Assembly (NCBI GenBank): GCA_002449535.1
Contig: DJWZ01000083.1
Coordinates: 1-5,990 of the forward strand
DNA: 5,990 nucleotides
Reading direction: 5' to 3'
DNA from: Prevotellaceae bacterium UBA7017
GTDB lineage: Bacteria; Bacteroidota; Bacteroidia; Bacteroidales; Bacteroidaceae
Shown here: positions 1 to 5,312 of the stretch, in pieces
Position numbering within the stretch: the first letter of the stretch is position 1
How the letters are laid out: each line of letters opens with the position of its first letter
The notes under the pieces: model-generated
Seen by the model: the letters and a program-made list of their open reading frames with translations, nothing else
Told to the model about the DNA's origin: nothing
Databases searched by the model: none
Program-made: the position numbers and the translations under genes

Positions 1-42
1 GTATTTTTTGCGTTTTTTCAAAAAAAAACAAGAAAACATGCC
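1..42. other. A/T homopolymer leader, no gene seen
   Basis: This stretch has two T runs and then nine consecutive A residues. It could fold into a weak stem (GTTTTTT at 12-18 against AAAAAAAC at 22-29), but only one G-C pair would hold it. It may be the tail of a terminator for a gene left of the window. I see no coding sequence here. Confidence 0.3.
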
Positions 43-70
43 ATTGTCTCCTTTAAAATTCATACTTTTG
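43..70 (+). promoter_or_regulatory. Bacteroidetes-type promoter (-33 / -7 boxes)
   Basis: TACTTTTG at 63-70 is a full match to the Bacteroidetes -7 consensus TAnnTTTG, and it is followed by C as is common. ATTG at 43-46 matches the -33 TTTG box at three of four bases, with 16 bases between the boxes. Transcription would be expected to start about 4-7 bases after the -7 box, at roughly 74-77. That falls on the ATG at 76, so the mRNA would be leaderless or nearly so if that ATG is used. It is the only full TAnnTTTG match I noticed outside coding sequence. Confidence 0.65.
52..64 (+). repeat. 13-bp direct repeat, copy 1 (TTTAAAATTCATA)
   Basis: The sequence TTTAAAATTCATA recurs exactly at 2891-2903. 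This copy lies between the promoter boxes and overlaps the first two bases of the -7 element. The other copy sits just before the start codon of the ResB-like gene. Both are A/T-rich pre-start positions. Confidence 0.6.
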
Positions 71-75
71 CGAAC

Positions 76-1071
76 ATGAATTTAGGTAAGATATCTACTT
101 ATAGGGGTGAGTTAATGGGATTTGCCATCCTGATTGTGATGTTGTTTCACATGGGAGTGCCACGCAGCAGTTCGTGGTACGGTCTGGTAAGAATGGGAAA
201 TCTCGGTGTCGATATTTTCCTCTTCCTCTCAGGATTGGGACTATGGTATAGTTGGAGTAAGAATCCCGACCTGCGGCGGTTCTATTTCAACCGCATCATC
301 CGCATCTACCCTGCTTGGCTCATCATTGCCGGCTTCTATTACGTCAGCCGCTTCAACTTTGCCAATGCCACCATCGACGGATGGGTAAATCTCTTCATGC
401 AGGTGTTCTTCAACTGGAATTTCTGGCGTTTCGACGAACTGACTTTCTGGTATGTGCCTGCCACGATGATGCTCTATTTCTATGCACCGTTCTACATGGA
501 GGCTGTGCGCCGCAATCCTGCCTGCCGCTGGCTGGTGGCGTTTCCGCTGATGTGGTGTATCATGGTACAATATATCACGCCGATACATAATGCCGTCGGA
601 CATATCGAGATATTCTGGAGCCGCGTGCCGATATTCTGCCTTGGCATCAACATGGCAGAGGCGATACGCACAAAGACGAGGCTTACCGCCGACTCATGGA
701 TATTCGTCATCGCTGCATTCGTCTTCAGCCTCGGGGCTTGCGTATGGCTGGAACAGATGCGTCACGGAAAATTTCCGCTATACACCGAGCGCATGCTATA
801 CATAGTGCTGGCTATTACCACAATAATAATAATGAGCGAGGTGTTCGACAAGCTGTCGGCAATACGAGGCATCAATAAGGCAATAGGATTTGTGGGCGGC
901 ATATCGTTAGAGATATACCTGCTGCATGTAGAATATGTCCTCAAGCCCCTGCAGCATGCCTACCACCTGTCATACTGGCCACGGTTCTTCGCAACCCTTG
1001 CCATCAGCGTTCCGGTAGCATGGATAATAAGCAAAGTCTGCTCGTTGATAATAAACAGGGTAAAACATTGA
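76..1071 (+). CDS. Acyltransferase-3 family integral membrane protein
   Basis: This 331-residue protein belongs to the acyltransferase 3 (OafA/WecH-like) family, whose members transfer acyl groups, often acetyl, to sugars of surface glycans from within the inner membrane. The substrate here cannot be read from the sequence. Family hallmarks are the LFH motif with His25, the GNLGVDIFLFLSGLGLW stretch (41-57), FNRIIRIYPAW with Arg73 and Arg76 (71-81), LTFWYVPATMMLYFYAPF (122-139), RVPIFCLGI (183-191) and the C-terminal GGISLEIYLLHV (274-285). Around ten hydrophobic segments are visible. The position that is normally Arg in the R-x10-H motif is Met14, while Arg10 sits four residues earlier. ATG 76 was chosen because residues 6-25 look conserved for one subfamily. 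ATG 115, preceded by GGGGTGA at 104-110, is the alternative start and would give 318 residues. It is the first gene of a six-gene same-strand run. Confidence 0.88.
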   Translation: MNLGKISTYRGELMGFAILIVMLFHMGVPRSSSWYGLVRMGNLGVDIFLFLSGLGLWYSWSKNPDLRRFYFNRIIRIYPAWLIIAGFYYVSRFNFANATIDGWVNLFMQVFFNWNFWRFDELTFWYVPATMMLYFYAPFYMEAVRRNPACRWLVAFPLMWCIMVQYITPIHNAVGHIEIFWSRVPIFCLGINMAEAIRTKTRLTADSWIFVIAAFVFSLGACVWLEQMRHGKFPLYTERMLYIVLAITTIIIMSEVFDKLSAIRGINKAIGFVGGISLEIYLLHVEYVLKPLQHAYHLSYWPRFFATLAISVPVAWIISKVCSLIINRVKH

Positions 1072-1080
1072 ACATTGATA
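1067..1080 (+). repeat. Two 7-bp repeats spanning the stop codon
   Basis: ATTGAAC (1067-1073) is followed directly by ATTGATA (1074-1080). The acyltransferase stop codon TGA (1069-1071) lies inside the first unit. The 12-mer ATTGAACATTGA at 1067-1078 recurs exactly at 1590-1601, at the end of ispF, again with the stop codon inside. Confidence 0.6.
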
Positions 1081-1088
1081 ATTTATTC

Positions 1089-1116
1089 TTCACTCTTCAC
1101 TTTTCACTCTTCACTT
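1089..1116 (+). repeat. Four-copy heptanucleotide array before ispF
   Basis: The array reads TTCACTC, TTCACTT, TTCACTC, TTCACTT, which is also a perfect 14-bp tandem duplication. The preceding seven bases (1082-1088, TTTATTC) match the unit at five of seven positions. It occupies most of the 49-base gap and ends four bases before the ispF ATG. On the minus strand each unit reads RAGTGAA and so carries a TGA. There is no Shine-Dalgarno sequence here. Confidence 0.85.
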
Positions 1117-1120
1117 AATT

Positions 1121-1594
1121 ATGATTCGCATAGGAATGGGATATGATGTCCACCAGCTTGTTGAAGGCCGCGACCTGTGGCTTGGTGGCATAAAGATAGA
1201 GCATACGCATGGTCTGCTGGGACATAGCGATGCCGATGTATTGATACATGCTATTTGCGATGCCCTGTTAGGGGCGGCGAATATGCGGGATATAGGGTAT
1301 CATTTTCCTGATACCGCAGACGAGACGGACGGAATTGATTCCAAGATACTGCTCCGCAAGACGATAACGCTTATTGCAACGAAGGGTTACAGGGTTGGCA
1401 ATATCGATTGCACTATCTGCGCCGAGCAACCAAAGCTGAACCCTCACGTGGAGGCGATGAAGGATTGCCTGGCAGAGGTGATGCAGACTGACAGGGAGAA
1501 TATCTCTATCAAAGCCACTACAACCGAGAAACTCGGCTTTACCGGACGAAAGGAAGGCATCTCTGCCTATGCCGTGGCGTTGATTGAAAATTGA
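1121..1594 (+). CDS. ispF: 2-C-methyl-D-erythritol 2,4-cyclodiphosphate synthase
   Basis: IspF is the cytoplasmic enzyme of the MEP isoprenoid pathway that converts CDP-methylerythritol 2-phosphate to methylerythritol cyclodiphosphate with release of CMP. The 157 residues match the usual family length. The start MIRIGMGYDVHQL supplies metal ligands Asp9 and His11, with His43 as the third. HSDAD lies at 35-39, followed by VLIHAICDALLGA. DIGYHFPDT (57-65) is the family's substrate loop region. The C-terminal KATTTEKLGFTGRKEG (131-146) is the nucleotide-binding and trimer-interface motif. All key residues are present and the protein appears intact. No ispD is adjacent. The last codons (Ile-Glu-Asn-stop) lie within the heptad array that starts at 1583. 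Confidence 0.98.
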   Translation: MIRIGMGYDVHQLVEGRDLWLGGIKIEHTHGLLGHSDADVLIHAICDALLGAANMRDIGYHFPDTADETDGIDSKILLRKTITLIATKGYRVGNIDCTICAEQPKLNPHVEAMKDCLAEVMQTDRENISIKATTTEKLGFTGRKEGISAYAVALIEN

Positions 1595-1617
1595 ACATTG
1601 AATATTGAATATTGAAA
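1583..1617 (+). repeat. Five-copy heptanucleotide array over the ispF stop
   Basis: The units are ATTGAAA, ATTGAAC, ATTGAAT, ATTGAAT and ATTGAAA, with only the seventh base varying. The array begins in the last codons of ispF, contains its TGA stop (1592-1594) and runs to ten bases before the next ATG. TGA occurs at 1585, 1592, 1599, 1606 and 1613, covering all three forward frames. Confidence 0.88.
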
Positions 1618-1627
1618 ATAGAAGATT

Positions 1628-2890
1628 ATGAAGAAAACTACTTTGGATTTCATCAAGACTTGTCTTGTCCTGACACTTGTTGTCTTCGGTGTTTCTACCT
1701 CTTTTGCTGCAAAGAAGAAGCAGGTGGTAATGACCGACCGTGAATACTGGGTTTCTCAGGCTTACCGCATGGCGGCACCTGTTTTGGAACCGATGTCGAG
1801 AGGCATGCTATCTACCGAGATGCAGATAGAGGTAAGCCCCTCTTTCGATTCTCGCGACAAGCGCGTCACATATATGGAGTGTTTCGGACGCCTGATGGCA
1901 GGCATCGCTCCGTGGCTGTCACTGTCCGATGACGATACCGCCGAGGGAAAACAGCGTAAGCAGCTCAGGGAGTGGGCACTGAAGGCGTATTCAGAGGCAG
2001 TAAATCCTGACTCAAAGGACTACCTCCTGTGGCGAAAGGAAGGACAGCCCCTTGTGGATGCTGCCTATATTGCAGAGTCACTGATACGCGGCTTTGATGC
2101 CTTGTGGAAACCTCTGGACGAAACGACAAAGGCACGTTATATCGATGAGTTTACACGTCTGCGCCGCGTTGAGCCGCCTTATACTAACTGGTTGCTGTTT
2201 GCAGCAGAGATAGAATCATTCCTTGCCAAGGCTGGTGCTCCCTATGACAGCTATCGTGTCAATGGTGCCGTGAGGAAGTGCGAGGAGTGGTATGTAGGCG
2301 ACGGATGGTATTCTGACGGACAGGGTACTTTCGCCTTCGACTATTATTCCAGCTATGTCTTCCATGCCATGTATCTTGAGACACTTGCCACTATGCGCGA
2401 TGCCCGGGCTTATGGATGGAATATCAACTACAAAGACTTCTATGCCCGCGCCTTGAAGCGTTGTCAGAAGTTCTCTATCATCCTGGAGCGTTTTATCTCT
2501 CCGGAGGGAACTTTCCCCGTTATCGGCCGCAGCATACCTTACCGTCTTGCAGCCATGCAACCATTAGCGTGGGTGGCATGGCAGAAGGTATTGCCAAAAG
2601 ACCTCACCAACGGACAGGTACGCAAAGCCCTCACGAAGGTGATGCACCGTATGTGGGACGCTCCGGGCAATTACAACGAAAAGGGATTCCTCACCATCGG
2701 TTTCTGCGGCAGACAGCCGGAGGTGGCAGACTGGTACACCAATAACGGTTCGCTGTATATCACCTCTGAGGTGCTGCTGCCATTAGGCTTGCCGGCAAAC
2801 GATGCCTTCTGGCTCGACCCGGCAGAAGAGACGACACAGGAGAAAGCATGGGGCGGAAAACCATTCCCCAAGGACCATATCTGGAAATAA
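1628..2890 (+). CDS. Exported DUF2264 domain protein
   Basis: This 420-residue protein resembles the DUF2264 family, common in gut Bacteroidetes, which is predicted to adopt an alpha/alpha toroid fold like many glycoside hydrolases and polysaccharide lyases. Residues 1-28 form a signal peptide: Lys2-Lys3, a hydrophobic core from about 11 to 21, and probable signal peptidase I cleavage near SFAA. There is no lipobox, so a periplasmic or secreted product is likely. Recognisable stretches are YTNWLLFAAEIESFL (185-199), EEWYVGDGWYSDG (219-231), FDYYSSYVFHAMY (237-249), GRSIPYRLAAMQPLAW (300-315) and FLTIGFCGRQPEVADWYTN (354-372). The aromatic and acidic residues in the middle blocks suggest a sugar-binding cleft, but I cannot name catalytic residues. 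A glycan-related enzyme, possibly acting on uronic-acid sugars, is plausible but unproven. No SusC/SusD pair or other carbohydrate gene is nearby. Confidence 0.85.
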   Translation: MKKTTLDFIKTCLVLTLVVFGVSTSFAAKKKQVVMTDREYWVSQAYRMAAPVLEPMSRGMLSTEMQIEVSPSFDSRDKRVTYMECFGRLMAGIAPWLSLSDDDTAEGKQRKQLREWALKAYSEAVNPDSKDYLLWRKEGQPLVDAAYIAESLIRGFDALWKPLDETTKARYIDEFTRLRRVEPPYTNWLLFAAEIESFLAKAGAPYDSYRVNGAVRKCEEWYVGDGWYSDGQGTFAFDYYSSYVFHAMYLETLATMRDARAYGWNINYKDFYARALKRCQKFSIILERFISPEGTFPVIGRSIPYRLAAMQPLAWVAWQKVLPKDLTNGQVRKALTKVMHRMWDAPGNYNEKGFLTIGFCGRQPEVADWYTNNGSLYITSEVLLPLGLPANDAFWLDPAEETTQEKAWGGKPFPKDHIWK

Positions 2891-2903
2891 TTTAAAATTC
2901 ATA
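2891..2903 (+). repeat. 13-bp direct repeat, copy 2 (TTTAAAATTCATA)
   Basis: This is an exact second copy of the sequence at 52-64. It fills almost the whole 14-base gap between the DUF2264 stop (2888-2890) and the ATG at 2905. The A/T-rich stretch just before the start probably aids ribosome access, as is usual in Bacteroidetes. No Shine-Dalgarno sequence is present. Confidence 0.6.
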
Positions 2904-2904
2904 A

Positions 2905-3753
2905 ATGTTTCAGAAACCTTGGACATATAGAGAAGGTATAATAATTGGAGTAGGACTTGCCATTGTGGGCATCCTGCTCCAGTTATCTGTCGGCACCATC
3001 AACTGGTCGCTGTTCGCATTTCCTTTAAACATAATAGCCTTGGCAGCGGTGCTGACGGCGGTTGTGGCATTGGTGTTCTTCGGAAACCGTTACTATGCCG
3101 TCAAGTATCTTACCAGTGGCAAGGCTGCCGTCATATCCCTTGTCTATGTGAGTATTGCCACTGTCGTCATGGGCTTTGGCAACGACCTGCTGTCGTCATG
3201 GGTTTTCGTGCTGGCATATCTGTGGATGACTCTCATCGTCGGCAGTGTCGCCTTGCGCCAACTGATGTCATGGCGGAGCGGAATAAAAGGACGTTGGGGG
3301 GCATTGTTCTCACACATCGGTCTCTTCGTGGCACTGCTATGCGGAACGCTCGGCAATGCTGATATGCAGAAACTACGCATGGCGGTGCAGGAAGGTGGCA
3401 GGGAACAACTGGCATACGATATGCAGAATCGTTACCAAAAACTCGACTTTGCAGTGCAGCTGAATGATTTCTCCATCGAGATGTACCCGGCAGAACTTGG
3501 CGGCGGTCCGAAGCGCTATGCCTCGGACATTACCATCTTTACTGCCGACGGCGACTCGTTGCGTGATACAATCTTGGTAAACAAGCCCGCAAGCATCATG
3601 GGCTGGAAGATATACCAACTATCCTACAGCGAGGCTATGGGCGGAGTCAGCATAAGTATTCTGGAACTGGTGCGCGACCCGTGGCTGCCGTATGCCTATG
3701 CCGGCATCTTCATGATGCTCTTCGGGGCGGTGATGTTGTTTTTTAAGAGGTGA
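2905..3753 (+). CDS. ResB/CcsB-like cytochrome c biogenesis protein
   Basis: This is a membrane protein of the System II (Ccs) cytochrome c assembly pathway, which with CcsA exports heme and joins it to CXXCH motifs of apocytochromes. It has 282 residues, much shorter than typical ResB proteins of about 450-550. Hydrophobic segments lie near 11-29, 38-59, 74-91, 98-118, 131-150 and 261-280. His137 in SHIGLFVALLCGTLG is a candidate heme ligand at the position of the family's transmembrane histidine. The segment between the last two helices (about 151-260) carries the ResB signature: LNDFSIEMYPAELGGGPKRY (186-205), SDITIF (207-212), VNKPASIMGWKIYQLSYSE (225-243) and LVRDPW (255-260). The immediate downstream gene is ccsA, which strongly supports the call. 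The last two codons and the stop lie in a heptad array. Confidence 0.9.
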   Translation: MFQKPWTYREGIIIGVGLAIVGILLQLSVGTINWSLFAFPLNIIALAAVLTAVVALVFFGNRYYAVKYLTSGKAAVISLVYVSIATVVMGFGNDLLSSWVFVLAYLWMTLIVGSVALRQLMSWRSGIKGRWGALFSHIGLFVALLCGTLGNADMQKLRMAVQEGGREQLAYDMQNRYQKLDFAVQLNDFSIEMYPAELGGGPKRYASDITIFTADGDSLRDTILVNKPASIMGWKIYQLSYSEAMGGVSISILELVRDPWLPYAYAGIFMMLFGAVMLFFKR

Positions 3754-3771
3754 GAGATGAGAGGTAATAGA
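3744..3771 (+). repeat. Four-copy heptad array linking ccsB-like gene and ccsA
   Basis: The units are TAAGAGG, TGAGAGA, TGAGAGG and TAATAGA. Every unit begins with a stop triplet, at 3744, 3751, 3758 and 3765, and together these cover all three frames. The second unit provides the actual stop codon of the upstream gene. The array ends one base before the ccsA ATG. The GAGAGG at 3759-3764 is purine-rich and might act as a weak ribosome-binding site, nine bases from the start. Confidence 0.75.
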
Positions 3772-3772
3772 A

Positions 3773-4579
3773 ATGATTACTTGGTTTGATTTTGTATATT
3801 TTGCTGTGCCTTCCGTGCTGCTGTGGCTGTGCGGGGCATTGATGGCTTGGAAGGACAAACGCCTGCCTGCCCTCTCCCTGACGGCTGCCGGCATAGTGGT
3901 CTTCGGGGGCTATATAGTGCTGATGTGGATATCCTTGGAACGACCTCCGCTGCGTACTATGGGCGAGACACGCCTGTGGTACTCGTTCTTCATGCCGGTG
4001 GTGGGCTTTGTCACGTATATGCGGTGGCGTTACCGCTGGCTGCTGTCGTTCTCTACCATGATGGCTCTCGTCTTTGTCTGCATAAATCTCTTCAAGCCCG
4101 AGATACACAACAAGACACTGATGCCGGCGTTGCAGAGTCCGTGGTTTGCACCCCATGTGATAATATACATGTTTTCATACGCCATTCTCGGGGCTGCATT
4201 CCTCGTGGCGGTGTATATGCTCTATAAAGGCAGGCGGCAGAAGGACGTCTCGGCACTCTTTTCGCAGCATGCGCAGCTGTTGGACGACCTGACCTCTACG
4301 GGCATCTGCTTCATTACCTTCGGCATGCTCTTCGGTGCGCTGTGGGCAAAGGAGGCATGGGGACACTATTGGTCGTGGGACCCGAAAGAGACATGGGCGG
4401 CAGCCACATGGACCATATACCTCACCTACCTGCATGCCCGTCTTGCCAGCCCGCAGCGGCAGCGTCTCGCGCTGTGGCTCCTTGTGACAGGCTTTGTGTG
4501 TCTGCAGATGTGTTGGTGGGGCATCAATTACCTGCCCGCAGCCAGCGCCGTCAGTGTTCACACGTATAATATGAATTAA
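3773..4579 (+). CDS. ccsA: Cytochrome c biogenesis protein CcsA (ResC family)
   Basis: CcsA is the heme-handling membrane partner of CcsB/ResB in System II cytochrome c maturation, presenting heme at the outer face of the cytoplasmic membrane. The protein has 268 residues and about eight hydrophobic helices. The family's tryptophan-rich WWD motif is clear at 191-208 (WAKEAWGHYWSWDPKETW). Candidate conserved histidines are His128 in LQSPWFAPHV, His221 in TYLHAR and His263 in SVHTY, flanking the WWD loop as in known members. LFKPEIHNKTLMPALQSPWF (106-125) is also a family-like stretch. It follows the ResB-like gene by 19 bases. No cytochrome, CcdA or ResA gene is in the window, so the client cytochrome is unknown; in Bacteroides this pair often serves the NrfHA nitrite reductase. 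Confidence 0.95.
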   Translation: MITWFDFVYFAVPSVLLWLCGALMAWKDKRLPALSLTAAGIVVFGGYIVLMWISLERPPLRTMGETRLWYSFFMPVVGFVTYMRWRYRWLLSFSTMMALVFVCINLFKPEIHNKTLMPALQSPWFAPHVIIYMFSYAILGAAFLVAVYMLYKGRRQKDVSALFSQHAQLLDDLTSTGICFITFGMLFGALWAKEAWGHYWSWDPKETWAAATWTIYLTYLHARLASPQRQRLALWLLVTGFVCLQMCWWGINYLPAASAVSVHTYNMN

Positions 4580-4584
4580 AAATT

Positions 4585-5253
4585 ATGAAAATTGTTATTT
4601 GGGATTTAGACGGTACCCTGATGGATACCCTTACCGACTTGATGAATAGCACCAATTATGCATTGTCCCAATGTGGCATGCCTACACGTTCCTACGACGA
4701 GGTGCGCCGGTTTGTGGGCAATGGGGTGCATAAACTGATAGAGCGGGCCGTAAGCACAAACAGCTCTGCCGACGATGTGGAAAGATGTTTTGCCTGCTTT
4801 AAGCAACACTATATGGTGCATTGCAAAGACAATACCAAACCCTACGACGGCATAGTAGAGGCTGTCCGCCAGCTGCACGACCGTGGCGTCCGGCAGGCTA
4901 TTGTCAGCAACAAACTGCAGGGCGGCGTGACAGAGCTGCATGAGGAATGGTTCCGTGGCATCATAGACGTTGCCATCGGAGAGACACCGGAGGTAAATAG
5001 GAAACCTGCTCCTGATATGGTCAACAAGGCTGTCGCAGCCCTCAAGAAGATGTCTGGCATCGCACCCGACGCTCCCGTCGAGGCTGTATATATCGGTGAC
5101 AGCGATGTAGATATTGAGACGGCACACAATGCCTGTCTCCCCTGCATCTCGGTGCTTTGGGGCTTCCGCGATAAGGATTTCCTCATCTCCCATGGTGCCA
5201 CCACATTCGCCAAGACGCCGCAGGACATCCTGGAACTAATGACAAAATGCTAA
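4585..5253 (+). CDS. HAD-superfamily phosphatase, phosphoglycolate phosphatase-like
   Basis: This is a 222-residue cytoplasmic haloacid dehalogenase-type hydrolase with all four motifs: DLDGT (7-11, nucleophile Asp7 and acid/base Asp9), VSN with Ser108, RKPAPD with Lys140, and GDSDVD (171-176) for magnesium binding. A helical C1 cap lies at about 16-82, with FVGNGVHKLIERA (43-55) resembling Gph and PpaX proteins. Phosphoglycolate phosphatase is the best guess, but pyrophosphatase or sugar-phosphate phosphatase activity is equally compatible, so no symbol is given. The ATG lies only 5 bases after the ccsA stop, suggesting cotranscription and perhaps coupled translation. The stop codon TAA is inside the 5' arm of the terminator hairpin. 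Confidence 0.92.
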   Translation: MKIVIWDLDGTLMDTLTDLMNSTNYALSQCGMPTRSYDEVRRFVGNGVHKLIERAVSTNSSADDVERCFACFKQHYMVHCKDNTKPYDGIVEAVRQLHDRGVRQAIVSNKLQGGVTELHEEWFRGIIDVAIGETPEVNRKPAPDMVNKAVAALKKMSGIAPDAPVEAVYIGDSDVDIETAHNACLPCISVLWGFRDKDFLISHGATTFAKTPQDILELMTKC

Positions 5254-5292
5254 CGCAAAGGAAAATGGACTGCCATTTTCCTTTGCGTTAGC
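5249..5292. terminator. Bidirectional hairpin terminator between convergent genes
   Basis: A perfect 20-bp stem (5249-5268 with 5273-5292) closes on an ACTG loop. No mismatch or bulge is present. On the plus strand it is followed by a T-rich but interrupted tract (5293-5315). On the minus strand it is followed by ATTTTG. The tracts are weaker than in a textbook intrinsic terminator, but the position between converging genes supports a two-way terminator. The stop codon of the phosphatase gene (5251-5253) forms part of the stem. Confidence 0.85.
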
Positions 5293-5312
5293 TTACTCAC
5301 ATTATTTACTTT

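Noticed and set aside
2..10. TATTTTTTG as a second -7 promoter box
   Set aside because: It has one T too many to fit TAnnTTTG, and no -33 box can be checked because it lies at the window edge.
12..29. Hairpin GTTTTTT / AAAAAAAC as an intrinsic terminator
   Set aside because: Six of seven pairs are A-T with a four-base loop, so it would be too weak to terminate. It is probably just neighbouring T and A runs.
241..603. Open reading frames on the minus strand opposite the acyltransferase gene
   Set aside because: They are antisense to a well-supported membrane protein gene, and their translations show no recognisable domain. They follow from the codon composition of the real gene.
1089..1116. 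Tandem repeat as a CRISPR-like or attachment-site array
   Set aside because: Units are 7 bp with no spacers, and there is no cas, integrase or tRNA gene nearby.
3794..3806. A TATATTTTGC-like match resembling a -7 box inside ccsA
   Set aside because: It has one extra base relative to the consensus, lies just inside coding sequence, and has no clear -33 element.
4571..4591. Possible heptads (ATGAATT, AAAAATT, ATGAAAA) across the ccsA-phosphatase junction
   Set aside because: Units differ at several positions and are dominated by A and T, so chance similarity is likely. I did not count it with the clear heptad arrays.
4606..5193. A 195-codon minus-strand open frame opposite the HAD phosphatase gene
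   Set aside because: Despite its length it lies wholly within the phosphatase gene, which has all four catalytic motifs. Its translation resembles no family I recognise and no promoter precedes it.
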